Source: Cellulomonas xylanilytica (GTDB lineage: Bacteria > Actinomycetota > Actinomycetes > Actinomycetales > Cellulomonadaceae). From it: DNA of 64,000 nucleotides. This document shows positions 54,443 to 62,495 of the stretch, in pieces (the first letter of the stretch is position 1; the number at the start of each line of letters is the position of its first letter). Location: contig NZ_BJUB01000008.1 of the NCBI RefSeq assembly GCF_007989805.1, positions 1-64,000 on the forward strand, given 5' to 3'. Under the pieces are notes generated by a model that worked only from the letters and a program-made list of their open reading frames with translations, ran no database searches and was not told the origin of the DNA. A program made the translations under genes and the position numbers.

Positions 54443-54452
54443 CCGTGCCGCG

Positions 54453-54959
54453 TCAGCGGTAGTTGGTGAACTGCAGGTCGGCGTCGACGTCGGCGCCCTT
54501 GAGCAGCGCGATCACGCTCTGCAGGTCGTCGCGGCTCTTGCCGGTCACGCGCAGCTCGTCGCCCTGGATCTGGGTCTTGATGCCCTTGGGCCCCTCGTCG
54601 CGGATGATCTTGGCCACCTTCTTGGCGGTCTCGCTGCTCAGGCCCTCCTTGATGAGCGCCTCGAGGCGGTACTCCTTGCCGGACGGCTTGGGCTCGGGAC
54701 CGTCGTCGCCGCCCGTGTCGAGCGACTTCAGCGAGATGCCGCGCCGGATCAGCTTGGTCTGGAACACGTCGAGGACCGCGAGGACGCGCTCGGACGAGTT
54801 GGCGATCATGAGGATCTTCTCGCCGCTCCACGCGATCGACGCGCCCACGCCCTTGAAGTCGTACCGCTGCGCGATCTCCTTGCTGGCCTGGTTGAGGGCG
54901 TTGTCCACCTCCTGGCGGTCGACCTTGCTGACGACGTCGAACGATGCTTCGCTCGCCAT
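54453..54959 (-). CDS. yajQ: YajQ family nucleotide-binding protein
   Basis: 168-residue cytosolic protein with the duplicated YajQ fold. It opens with [20 protein letters not shown], includes [13 protein letters not shown] in the first half, and ends in [20 protein letters not shown] then FTNYR, all typical. YajQ homologues have been reported to bind cyclic di-GMP in some bacteria; whether this one does is unknown. ATG at 54959 is preceded by AGGAGGAGAACC. Confidence 0.95.
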   Translation of the reverse strand: MASEASFDVVSKVDRQEVDNALNQASKEIAQRYDFKGVGASIAWSGEKILMIANSSERVLAVLDVFQTKLIRRGISLKSLDTGGDDGPEPKPSGKEYRLEALIKEGLSSETAKKVAKIIRDEGPKGIKTQIQGDELRVTGKSRDDLQSVIALLKGADVDADLQFTNYR

Positions 54960-55093
54960 GGTTCTCCTCCTGCTGCCCGCGGTGACGCGGGCTGGTCGCT
55001 CGGGGGCGTGCCCTGTTTCGCTAGCACCGCCCGGGTCTTGCTATCCTTCCACCCGCACGCTGCACGCGCGTTCGCCCCTGAGGCGACTGCTCG

Positions 55094-55099
55094 TACGGT
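55094..55099 (+). promoter_or_regulatory. -10 element of tRNA-Tyr
   Basis: TACGGT lies 10 bases before the mature 5' end of tRNA-Tyr, the same spacing as TAACCT before tRNA-Thr. A second -10-like TATCCT is at 55042-55047. Confidence 0.45.
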
Positions 55100-55109
55100 G
55101 GGCATCCCC

Positions 55110-55191
55110 GGCGGGTTACCCGAGTGGCCAAAGGGGGCTGACTGTAAATCAGCTGGCAACGCCTACGGGGGTTCGAATCCCTCACCCGCCA
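55110..55191 (+). tRNA. tRNA-Tyr (GTA)
   Basis: 82-base class II tRNA. Acceptor GGCGGGT pairs with ACCCGCC (55184-55190), discriminator A. The anticodon loop CTGTAAA carries GTA at 55144-55146. The long variable arm and the T loop GTTCGAATC are present. The 3' CCA is not encoded. A 14-bp terminator follows. Confidence 0.96.
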
Positions 55192-55200
55192 CGTTGTGAC

Positions 55201-55233
55201 CACGACCCCGGACCGATGCGGTCCGGGGTCGTG
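55201..55233 (+). terminator. terminator after tRNA-Tyr
   Basis: CACGACCCCGGACC (55201-55214) and GGTCCGGGGTCGTG (55220-55233) make a perfect 14-bp stem with a GATGC loop, nine bases after the tRNA. Confidence 0.88.
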
Positions 55234-55268
55234 TCGTTGGTGTGGGCGAGGGCTGGCAGGGTGGGCGC

Positions 55269-57362
55269 GTGCCCGAGACCACCCGTGAGTCAGCACTCGC
55301 CGTGCTGCGCCTGCTCGTCGGCAACCCCGACGCCGACTTCCACGACGGCCAGTTCGAGGCGATCGAGACGCTCGTCGACGACCACCGCCGCGCGCTCGTC
55401 GTGCAGCGCACCGGGTGGGGCAAGTCGGCGGTCTACTTCGTCGCGACGATGCTGCTGCGGCAGCGCGGCGCCGGGCCGACCGTGCTGGTGTCCCCGCTGC
55501 TGGCGCTGATGCGGGACCAGGTCGCCGCCGCCGAGCGCGCGGGGGTCCGTGCCGTGGCGATCAACTCGACCAACGCCCACGAGTGGGACGAGCTGCTGGA
55601 GCGGCTGGGTGCCGACGAGGTCGACGTGCTGCTGGTCTCCCCGGAGCGCCTGAACAACCCCGCGTTCCGGGAGAACCAGCTGCCCGCGCTCGTGCGGCGC
55701 CTCGGCCTGCTGGTCGTCGACGAGGCGCACTGCATCAGCGACTGGGGCCATGACTTCCGTCCCGACTACCGGCGCCTGCGCGACCTCATCGCGTCGATGC
55801 CGGCGGGCGTGCCGGTGCTGGCGACGACGGCGACCGCCAACAGCCGCGTCGTGGCGGACGTCGCCGAGCAGCTGGGCACGGGCGACGCCGAGGAGGTCCT
55901 GACCATCCGCGGGCCGCTCGCCCGCGCGTCGCTGCGGCTCGGGGTGCTGCGGCTGCCGACCGCCCGGGCGCGGCTGGGCTGGCTGCTCAGCCACCTGGGG
56001 GACCTGCCGGGCTCCGGCATCATCTACACGCTCACGGTGGCCGCCGCCCAGGACACCGCACGGCTCCTGCGCGAGGCCGGGCACGACGTGCGCGCGTACA
56101 CCGGCCAGACGGACCCCGCCGAGCGGGAGGAGTCCGAGGCGGCGCTCAAGGCCAACCGGGTCAAGGCCCTGGTCGCGACGAGCGCGCTGGGCATGGGCTT
56201 CGACAAGCCGGACCTGGGCTTCGTGCTGCACCTGGGGGCGCCCTCGTCGCCGGTGTCGTACTACCAGCAGGTCGGCCGCGCCGGCCGCGCGACCGCCAGC
56301 GCCGACGTGCTGCTGCTGCCCGGGCCCGAGGACCGGGACATCTGGCAGTACTTCGCGACGGCGTCGATGCCCGACGAGGACCGGGCGCAGCGCGTGATCG
56401 CCGAGCTGTCGGACCGGCCGCTGTCGACGCCCGCGCTCGAGGCCCGCGTCGACATCCGGCGCACGCCGCTGGAGCTGCTGCTCAAGGTGCTCGACGTCGA
56501 CGGTGCCGTGCGGCGGGTGCAGGGCGGCTGGGTGGCCACCGGGCAGCCGTGGACCTACGACGCGGAGCGGTACGCCCGGATCGCCGCCGCACGGCAGGCC
56601 GAGCAGGAGCACATGCTCGAGTACGAGCGCACGGACGGCTGCCGGATGGAGTTCCTGCAGCGCAGCCTGAACGACGACACGGCGACCCCCTGCGGCCGCT
56701 GCGACTCCTGCGCGGGCCCCTGGTACCCGACCGACGTCGGGCAGGACGCCGCCGCGTCGGCCGAGCGCTCGCTGGACCGGGTCGGTGTGCCGGTCGAGCC
56801 GCGGGCGCAGTGGCCGGTCGGCGCGGACCGGCTGGGCGTGCCGGTGCGCGGCAAGATCCCCGAGGCGGAGCGGGCGGTCGAGGGGCGGGCGCTCGCGCGG
56901 CTGACGGACCTGGGCTGGGGGACCGCCCTGCGCGACGTGTTCGCGGCCGGTGCGCCCGACGCGCCGATCACGCCCGCGATGCTGGCGGGGTGCGTGCGGG
57001 TGCTGGCCCAGTGGGAGTGGGACGAGCGCCCGGTGGCGGTCGTCGCGCTCCCGTCCCGGCGGCGCCCGCTGCTGGTCGACTCCCTCGCGCGCGGGCTCGC
57101 CGAGGTCGGCCGGCTGCCCTACGCGGGCGCCCTGGCGCCGCGGGACGGCGGCCCGACCGGGCAGCCGGGCGGCAACAGCGCGTTCCGCCTCGCGGGCGTC
57201 TGGGGCCGTCTGGACGCCTCCGCGCTGGAGCTCCCTGCCGGACCCGTCCTGCTCGTCGACGACCTCGTCGACAGCCGCTGGACCATGACCGTGGCCGCCC
57301 GCGAGGTGCGGCTGGCCGGTGCGTCGGCCGTCCTGCCGTTCGCGCTGGCGGTCCGCGGCTGA
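55269..57362 (+). CDS. RecQ-like DNA helicase with C-terminal phosphoribosyltransferase-like domain
   Basis: 697-residue superfamily 2 helicase. Motif I VVQRTGWGKSAVYF, motif II VVDEAHCISDWGHDFRPDY, motif III ATTATA, motif VI YYQQVGRAGRA; a four-Cys zinc segment follows (DGCRMEF, then CGRCDSC). There is no HRDC domain. Instead the last 150 residues contain PVLLVDDLVDSRWTMTVAA, the PRPP-binding motif of type I phosphoribosyltransferases, after a distinct middle region. GTG at 55269 is preceded by CAGGGT and six bases. The stop lies just before the convergent nicotinamidase. How the two activities relate is unknown. Confidence 0.9.
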   Translation: MPETTRESALAVLRLLVGNPDADFHDGQFEAIETLVDDHRRALVVQRTGWGKSAVYFVATMLLRQRGAGPTVLVSPLLALMRDQVAAAERAGVRAVAINSTNAHEWDELLERLGADEVDVLLVSPERLNNPAFRENQLPALVRRLGLLVVDEAHCISDWGHDFRPDYRRLRDLIASMPAGVPVLATTATANSRVVADVAEQLGTGDAEEVLTIRGPLARASLRLGVLRLPTARARLGWLLSHLGDLPGSGIIYTLTVAAAQDTARLLREAGHDVRAYTGQTDPAEREESEAALKANRVKALVATSALGMGFDKPDLGFVLHLGAPSSPVSYYQQVGRAGRATASADVLLLPGPEDRDIWQYFATASMPDEDRAQRVIAELSDRPLSTPALEARVDIRRTPLELLLKVLDVDGAVRRVQGGWVATGQPWTYDAERYARIAAARQAEQEHMLEYERTDGCRMEFLQRSLNDDTATPCGRCDSCAGPWYPTDVGQDAAASAERSLDRVGVPVEPRAQWPVGADRLGVPVRGKIPEAERAVEGRALARLTDLGWGTALRDVFAAGAPDAPITPAMLAGCVRVLAQWEWDERPVAVVALPSRRRPLLVDSLARGLAEVGRLPYAGALAPRDGGPTGQPGGNSAFRLAGVWGRLDASALELPAGPVLLVDDLVDSRWTMTVAAREVRLAGASAVLPFALAVRG

Positions 57363-57369
57363 CGGTCGC

Positions 57370-57966
57370 TCAGCCGGCGTCGCTCGCGGTCAGCGTCACG
57401 CCCTCGTCCGCGAGCCTGGCCACGGCGCGCAGGGTGGTCGGCAGGGCGACCGCGGCGGTCAGGTCGAGCAGGACGGTGGCCGTGAAGCCGGCCGAGACGG
57501 CGTCCGACGCGGTCGCGGTGACGCAGTGGTCGGTAGCCAGGCCGACGACGTCGACGTCGGTGACACCGGCCGCGGTCAGCACGTCGGCCAGCGACCCCGA
57601 CGCGTCCACCACGTCACCCTCGAACCCGGAGTAGTCCTGGCGGCTCTGGCCCTTGCGGACGTGCACGGTGCCCGGCGGCAGCGCCAGGTCGGGGTGGTAC
57701 TCGGCCCCGGGCGTCCCGGCGACGCAGTGCACCGGCCACGTCGTCACGAAGTCCGGCGGCGCGTCCACCGCGAAGTGACCGGCGTTCGTGTCCGGCAGCG
57801 GTGCGTGCCAGTCCCGGGTGGCCACGACCATCGCGTACCGGTCCGCCTGGTCCGCCAGGTAGCCGGTCACGGCGCGGGCGACGGCGCTCCCGCCGTCCAC
57901 GGCGAGCGCGCCGCCCTCGCAGAAGTCGTTCTGGACGTCGACGACTATCAGGGCTCGGGTGCTCAT
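57370..57966 (-). CDS. pncA: nicotinamidase / isochorismatase-family hydrolase
   Basis: 198-residue cysteine hydrolase, probably converting nicotinamide to nicotinate for NAD salvage. Catalytic triad: Asp10 (VVDVQNDFCEGGAL), Lys105 (VRKGQSRQDYS) and Cys148 (GLATDHCVTATA); metal ligands appear in TRDWHAPLPDTNAGHF. The KGQ and YSGF sequences fit PncA better than generic isochorismatases. ATG at 57966 is preceded by CATGAT and six bases, consistent with a leaderless start. Confidence 0.92.
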   Translation of the reverse strand: MSTRALIVVDVQNDFCEGGALAVDGGSAVARAVTGYLADQADRYAMVVATRDWHAPLPDTNAGHFAVDAPPDFVTTWPVHCVAGTPGAEYHPDLALPPGTVHVRKGQSRQDYSGFEGDVVDASGSLADVLTAAGVTDVDVVGLATDHCVTATASDAVSAGFTATVLLDLTAAVALPTTLRAVARLADEGVTLTASDAG

Positions 57967-57987
57967 GAGCCCATCATGAACCGCGCG

Positions 57988-58452
57988 TCAGGAGCTCGCC
58001 CCGCAGGTGTACGTCCCGGGCGTCAGCGAGATGGTGTTGCCGTCGTACAGGGTGTCGAACGTGCCCGCATCCTGCGCGGACGCGAAGACGACGCCGACAC
58101 CGAGCGGGTTCGTGAACCCGGTCAGGCCGGCGAGCAGCTCCTCGGCCCCGGTCTGGCAGGCCGGGTCCCACGGGAGGGTCTGGTAGCCGAGGGTGCCGAG
58201 CGAGTCGATCGTCGGCTGGAGCTTCGCGGTGTCGCCCTCGCCGGTCTCGACGACGTCCGTCCAGACGACGTAGATCGGCTCGGTCGTGCTGGTCGGGTCG
58301 ATCGCCGTCGGCCACGCCGGGGTCGTCGCGGTGACGGCGGGGTCGGCGTTCTCCTGGCCGTCGTCACCGCCGCCGCCCGTGCAGGCGGCGGTGCTGAGCA
58401 GGGCGGCGGAGAGCGTGAGGGCAGCAACGATGCTGCGTCGGGGCTGGCGCAT
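57988..58452 (-). CDS. small lipoprotein of unknown function
   Basis: 154-residue predicted lipoprotein with lipobox STAAC (Cys24), followed by a Gly/Asp/Glu linker. The domain after it starts IYVVWTDVVETGEG and ends SLTPGTYTCGASS, with a second and third Cys that may pair (DPACQTG and TYTCGAS). No family is recognised. The ATG at 58452 was chosen because it starts the signal peptide and is preceded by CACGAT and seven bases. It lies 21 bases upstream of pncA on the same strand. Confidence 0.75.
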   Translation of the reverse strand: MRQPRRSIVAALTLSAALLSTAACTGGGGDDGQENADPAVTATTPAWPTAIDPTSTTEPIYVVWTDVVETGEGDTAKLQPTIDSLGTLGYQTLPWDPACQTGAEELLAGLTGFTNPLGVGVVFASAQDAGTFDTLYDGNTISLTPGTYTCGASS

Positions 58453-58564
58453 GGCCGGGATCGTGGCACGCGGAGACCGGCGCGGACCATGAGATGAATC
58501 GATTAGGTACCGGCTGGTCCGACCGCCCGGCGGAGCCGATTTCGCGAGCACCCCGCAGCCCGTG

Positions 58565-58570
58565 TAACCT
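58565..58570 (+). promoter_or_regulatory. -10 element of tRNA-Thr
   Basis: TAACCT ends 10 bases before the 5' end of tRNA-Thr. Confidence 0.5.
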
Positions 58571-58580
58571 TGCTCGCGCT

Positions 58581-58653
58581 GCCCCGATAGCTCAGTCGGC
58601 AGAGCGTCTCCATGGTAAGGAGAAGGTCAAGGGTTCGATTCCCTTTCGGGGCT
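58581..58653 (+). tRNA. tRNA-Thr (GGT)
   Basis: 73-base cloverleaf. Acceptor GCCCCGA pairs with TCGGGGC (58646-58652). Anticodon stem TCTCC/GGAGA with loop ATGGTAA gives anticodon GGT. T arm AGGGTTCGATTCCCT is canonical. The 3' CCA is not encoded. It precedes tRNA-Met and rpmG, a conserved actinobacterial cluster. Confidence 0.95.
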
Positions 58654-58714
58654 CTGTGGTGTGTTCGACGAAGGTGCCGTGATTCCGCGGCACGGACCAG
58701 GAACGCATCGACAT

Positions 58715-58788
58715 GGCGGGGTAGCTCAGGTGGTTAGAGCACACGGCTCATAATCGTGGTGTCGCGGGTTCGAGTCCCGCTCCCGCTA
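58715..58788 (+). tRNA. tRNA-Met (CAT, elongator type)
   Basis: 74-base cloverleaf. Acceptor GGCGGGG pairs with TCCCGCT (58781-58787) using two G-T pairs. Anticodon stem CACGG/TCGTG with loop CTCATAA gives CAT. It lacks the three G-C pairs and mismatched first pair of initiator tRNA, so it is the elongator. rpmG follows 85 bases later. Confidence 0.94.
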
Positions 58789-58873
58789 CTTCCAGTGACA
58801 CAACAGCGCGTCGGCCGGCGCGCAATGACGAGATCGCAGGCATCCGCATCCGGGTGCGAGAGGTGGCAAGACC

Positions 58874-59044
58874 ATGGCCAGCAAGAGCGCGGACGTCCGC
58901 CCGAAGATCACGCTCGCGTGCACGGAGTGCAAGGAGCGGAACTACATCACGAAGAAGAACCGTCGGAACGACCCCGACCGTCTCGAGATGAAGAAGTTCT
59001 GCCCGCGCGACAACCGCCACACCGTGCACCGCGAGACCCGCTGA
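58874..59044 (+). CDS. rpmG: 50S ribosomal protein L33
   Basis: 56-residue ribosomal protein, absent from longer ORF lists because of its size. It reads [19 protein letters not shown], then [17 protein letters not shown]. The first zinc pair CTEC is intact; the second, normally CxxC, is CPRD here, so one ligand Cys is replaced by Asp. ATG at 58874 has GAGGTGGC upstream, a weak site. Order tRNA-Thr, tRNA-Met, rpmG, MaoC pair is typical upstream of secE-nusG in actinobacteria. Confidence 0.96.
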   Translation: MASKSADVRPKITLACTECKERNYITKKNRRNDPDRLEMKKFCPRDNRHTVHRETR

Positions 59045-59054
59045 CCTCCGGCCG

Positions 59055-59504
59055 ATGCCGGTCGACGTCGGGTACGCGGGTCGTCAGTACCCGCCGACCG
59101 CTGCCTACGAGGTAGGCCGCCAGAAGCTGCAGGAGTTCGCCGACGCTGTCGGTGCCTCCCACCAGGCCCACACGGATCCGTCGGTGGCGCGCGCGCTCGG
59201 GTATCCCGACGTGATCGCGCCGCCGACGTTCGCCGTCGTGGTGGCCCAGCGGGCCGAGGCCCAGCTGTTCGAGGACCCCGCCGCGGGGATCGACTTCAGC
59301 CGCGTCGTGCACGCGGACGAGCGCTTCACGCACCACCGGCCCATCCACGCGGGTGACCGCCTGGTCACGGTGCTGCACGTCGACTCCATCACCGTGCGTG
59401 CCGGCCTCGCCATGATCACCACACGTGCCGAGATCGCGTCGGAGGGCGGCGAGCCGGTGTGCACCGTCGTCTCCACGCTGGCCGTGCGTCCGGAGGAGTC
59501 ATGA
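59055..59504 (+). CDS. MaoC N-terminal-type dehydratase (HadA-like)
   Basis: 149-residue hot-dog-fold protein of the FAS1-like/MaoC-N dehydratase family. PPTAAYEVGRQKLQEFADAVG and YPDVIAPPTFAVVVAQRAE are family segments, and RFTHHRPIHAGDRL marks the central strand. In mycobacteria the rpmG-linked homologue HadA pairs with HadB as a hydroxyacyl-ACP dehydratase. It starts ten bases after rpmG and its TGA overlaps the next MaoC gene (ATGA), so a heterodimer is likely; the substrate is unknown. Confidence 0.9.
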   Translation: MPVDVGYAGRQYPPTAAYEVGRQKLQEFADAVGASHQAHTDPSVARALGYPDVIAPPTFAVVVAQRAEAQLFEDPAAGIDFSRVVHADERFTHHRPIHAGDRLVTVLHVDSITVRAGLAMITTRAEIASEGGEPVCTVVSTLAVRPEES

Positions 59505-59908
59505 CCCTGGCCGTCGGCGACGAGGTCGCCCGCCGCGAGATCACCGTCGACCGCGCCCGCCTGGTCCGGTACGCCGGCGCCAGCGGGGACTTCAACCCGA
59601 TCCACTGGAACGACCGTGTCGCCACCTCGGTCGGCCTGCCCGGCGTCATCGCGCACGGCATGTGGACGATGGGGGCTGCGTCCGGCGTCGTCTCCGACTG
59701 GGTCGGGGACCCCGGTGCGGTGCTCGACTACCAGGTGCGCTTCACGCGCCCCGTCCCCGTACCCGACCCGGGTGCGGCGACCATCGAGGTGATCGCCGTC
59801 GTCGGCGCCCTCGACCCCGAGGCCGGCACGGCGCGCATCGACCTCACCGTCTCGGTCGACGGCGTCCGGGTCCTGGGCAAGGCCCAGGCGCTGGTCCGCC
59901 TCAGCTGA
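59501..59908 (+). CDS. MaoC family hydratase (HadB-like)
   Basis: 135-residue hot-dog-fold hydratase with the catalytic hydratase-2 motif YAGASGDFNPIHWND (Asp and His) and GVIAHGMWTMG. It supplies the active site missing from the MaoC-N partner. ATG at 59501 follows CGGAGGAG and overlaps the partner stop. The stop lies in the palindrome TCAGCTGA (59901-59908), shared with the convergent lacI gene. In related genomes murB follows directly; here a regulator/transporter module intervenes. Confidence 0.92.
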   Translation: MTLAVGDEVARREITVDRARLVRYAGASGDFNPIHWNDRVATSVGLPGVIAHGMWTMGAASGVVSDWVGDPGAVLDYQVRFTRPVPVPDPGAATIEVIAVVGALDPEAGTARIDLTVSVDGVRVLGKAQALVRLS

Positions 59909-60968
59909 GGTCGGGGGCCGGCCCGGTCGTCGTCCCGATCCGCAGCGTGACCGCAAGCTCGCGGCGGGACGGTCCGGCCCCGGACAGGAAGTCCTCCACG
60001 GCGTGGCCGACGGCCGCGCCCTTCTCGGCCAGCGGCTGCACGACGGTGGTCAGCACGTCCGGCGCGAGCCAGGGCAGGTCCAGTCCGTCGAACCCGCTGA
60101 CGGACACGTCCTCGGGCACGCGCAGCCCGAGCTCGCGGGCGGCGAGGACGACCCCCGAGGCGAGCAGGTCGGACTGGCAGGCGATGGCCGTCGGGCGGTC
60201 CGGGCCGGACAGCAGGGCGGTCCCGGCGGTGCGGCCGTGCTCGACCAGCGAGGCCGGCGTCTCCCAGATCGCCACGGGGGTCACGCCCGCGTCGGTCACG
60301 CCGGCGAGGCGGCGGCGGGTGATCTCCCAGTCGAGGTGGTCCATCTGGTCGGGCGGGACGAGGCCCTCGCCGCGGCACCGGTCGAAGGGAAGGGTCACCG
60401 AGGCGATCCGGGTGTGCCCGAGCTCGAGGAGGTGCTCCGTCGCCTGGCGCATCCCGCCGCGGTCGTCGATGCCGACGGTGGCCACGTCCGGCGCGTGCTG
60501 ACCCTCGACGAGGACCGTGGGCGTCCCGCGCCGGCGCAGCGCACCGAGCATCGGGTCGTCGGTGGTGCCGCCCCACATGATCACGGCGACGTCCATGGCG
60601 GCGGTCTCGAGCAGCGGGTCCACCGCGGGGCCGCTCGGGTCGCTCGAGCCGGGGATGAGCAGGACGCCGAGGTCGAGCGGGCCCAGGGTGCTGACGAGGC
60701 CGTCGAGCACCTGCACGGACACGGGGTCGCGGAACGACCGGCGCAGCGAGTCGCCGACGACCACGCCCACGATCCCGGACCGCCCGCGGCGCAGCTGGCG
60801 ACCGAGCGGGTTGGGCCCGGAGTAGCCGAGCGCCGCCGCGGCGTCCAGCACCCGCTGGCGGGTCGCCGCAGCGATCGGTCCCGCCCCGGAGAACGCGAGC
60901 GAGGCGGTCGACACGGAGACGTGCGCCGCAGCGGCGACGTCGGCCAGGGTCGGGCGTTGCGGAGACAG
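59901..60968 (-). CDS. LacI family transcriptional regulator (CTG start)
   Basis: About 355 residues. The N-terminal helix-turn-helix is PTLADVAAAAHVSVSTASLA, followed by the hinge and a sugar-binding-protein-like ligand domain (GIVGVVVGDS, DGLDLPWLAPDVLTTVVQPL). No ATG, GTG or TTG in this frame lies near the conserved N-terminus. The only start with a ribosome site is CTG at 60968, preceded by GGAGG (60980-60976) and seven bases, and giving the normal LacI N-terminus. A TACGCT -10 sits about 80 bases upstream. Divergent from two MFS genes with paired operators between. Confidence 0.88.
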   Translation of the reverse strand: MSPQRPTLADVAAAAHVSVSTASLAFSGAGPIAAATRQRVLDAAAALGYSGPNPLGRQLRRGRSGIVGVVVGDSLRRSFRDPVSVQVLDGLVSTLGPLDLGVLLIPGSSDPSGPAVDPLLETAAMDVAVIMWGGTTDDPMLGALRRRGTPTVLVEGQHAPDVATVGIDDRGGMRQATEHLLELGHTRIASVTLPFDRCRGEGLVPPDQMDHLDWEITRRRLAGVTDAGVTPVAIWETPASLVEHGRTAGTALLSGPDRPTAIACQSDLLASGVVLAARELGLRVPEDVSVSGFDGLDLPWLAPDVLTTVVQPLAEKGAAVGHAVEDFLSGAGPSRRELAVTLRIGTTTGPAPDLS

Positions 60969-61073
60969 TGTCGGACCTCCGGATCGGCGTCGCGGACCAG
61001 CGGGAACGCGGCGCGCGGGCTGCTTGCACAGGTTTGACGCAGCGGCCAGCGTACCCGCACAATGACACGGTCC

Positions 61074-61122
61074 CTCAAATCGATTCGACATCACTGACGG
61101 GGCACCGATCGAATCGATTCGA
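61074..61122. promoter_or_regulatory. paired LacI-type operators
   Basis: TCGAATCGATTCGA (61109-61122) is a perfect 14-base palindrome with the CG centre typical of LacI operators. A second copy, CAAATCGATTCG (61076-61087), is centred 34 bases away. They lie between lacI and the first MFS gene, in front of both starts. Confidence 0.8.
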
Positions 61123-61151
61123 ACCGACGCCAGGACGATGGAGCAGAGCCC

Positions 61152-62495
61152 GTGCACCACCCCGCCCCCGCCGTGAGTCGAGCCCGCTGGCTCCTCATGG
61201 GACTCTTCGCGCTCGCCGGCATCGCATTCTCCAGCTGGCTCGCCCGCATCCCGGCGGTCCGCGACCTGCTCGACCTGTCCACGTCCGAGCTCGGGCTGCT
61301 GCTGCTCGTCGGCTCCGTGGGCGCGCTGCTCACCGTCACGGTGTCGGGCGTCGTGGTGCAGCGGTTCGGCAGCCGGGCCGGCATCGTCGCGTCGACCGTC
61401 GTCCTCGCGGTCGCGCTGGTACTCATGGGGGTCGGGCCCACCGTCGGCTCGGTCGCGCTGCTCGCGGTCGGCATCTTCCTCAACGGCGTCGCCGTCGCGC
61501 TCGGAAACGTGCCGATCAACGTCGAGTCCGCCCGCATCGAGCGCGCGATGGGTCGCACCGTCATCCCGCAGTTCCACGCGGCGTTCTCGATCGGTGCGGT
61601 CGCGGGGTCGGCGCTGGGCGCCACCGCATCGCACCTCGGCATCCCGGTGGCGGTGCAGTTCACCGCCGTCGCCGCGCTCGCCGTCGTCTGGCGCCTGGCG
61701 TCCCTGCGCGGCCTGGTCCTCCCGGACACGCCGGGCGACCGGCCGCGCACACCCCGCCGCGCGTCCGTCGGCACCCCCACGGTCGGTCGGCGCCGCCGCG
61801 TCGCGACCGCCCTGGACTCCTGGCGCGAGCCGCGCACGCTGCTCATCGGTGTCGTCGTCATGGCCGCCGCCCTCTCCGAGGGGTCCGCCAACGACTGGCT
61901 GTCGCTCGCGGTCGTCGACGGCTTCGGCCGGTCCGAGGCGGTCGGCGGCGCGATGCTCGGTGTGTTCGTCGGCGCGATGACGCTGGTCCGGCTGCTCGGC
62001 ACGCGCCTGCTCGACCGGTTCGGGCGGGTCGACGTGCTGCGCGTCTCCGGCGTCGTCTCCGTCGTGGGCCTGCTGCTGTTCGGGTTCGCGCCGACCTTCG
62101 CGCTGGCCGGTGCCGGCATCGTGCTGTGGGGCTTCGGCGCGGCGCTGGCCGTGCCCGTCGGCATCGCGGCCGCGTCCGACGACCCGCTGCGGGCCGCCGG
62201 CCGCGTGGCGGTCGTGTCGTCGTTCGCCTCGGTGGCCTCGATCGCGGCGCCGCCGCTGCTCGGCATCGCGGCCGCGTCCACGGGAGCCCGGCACGCCCTG
62301 GCGCTGATCGCCGTGGCGATGGTCGCGAGCGTCCTGCTCGCCCACCAGGTCGCCCCCGAGAGCCCGTCGATCGAGGACGAGCCCGTGCGTCATGACGTCG
62401 AGGACCCGACGGCCCTCGACCTGCCCGATCCCACCCCGCACACGCCCGATGCTCCTCGTGCGCGTGCCCTGACCCTGACGGGGACGACATCATGA
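61152..62495 (+). CDS. MFS transporter (YbjJ-like), copy 1
   Basis: 447-residue major facilitator with about 12 helices. FSSWLARIPAVRDLLDLSTS and GLLLLVGSVGALLTV at the N-terminus and EGSANDWLSLAVVDGF after the central loop are also found in the next gene. The family includes E. coli YbjJ and fucose-permease-like proteins; substrate unknown, possibly a sugar given LacI control. The C-terminal 60 residues are hydrophilic. GTG at 61152 has GGAG eight bases upstream. It overlaps copy 2 by four bases. Confidence 0.9.
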   Translation: MHHPAPAVSRARWLLMGLFALAGIAFSSWLARIPAVRDLLDLSTSELGLLLLVGSVGALLTVTVSGVVVQRFGSRAGIVASTVVLAVALVLMGVGPTVGSVALLAVGIFLNGVAVALGNVPINVESARIERAMGRTVIPQFHAAFSIGAVAGSALGATASHLGIPVAVQFTAVAALAVVWRLASLRGLVLPDTPGDRPRTPRRASVGTPTVGRRRRVATALDSWREPRTLLIGVVVMAAALSEGSANDWLSLAVVDGFGRSEAVGGAMLGVFVGAMTLVRLLGTRLLDRFGRVDVLRVSGVVSVVGLLLFGFAPTFALAGAGIVLWGFGAALAVPVGIAAASDDPLRAAGRVAVVSSFASVASIAAPPLLGIAAASTGARHALALIAVAMVASVLLAHQVAPESPSIEDEPVRHDVEDPTALDLPDPTPHTPDAPRARALTLTGTTS

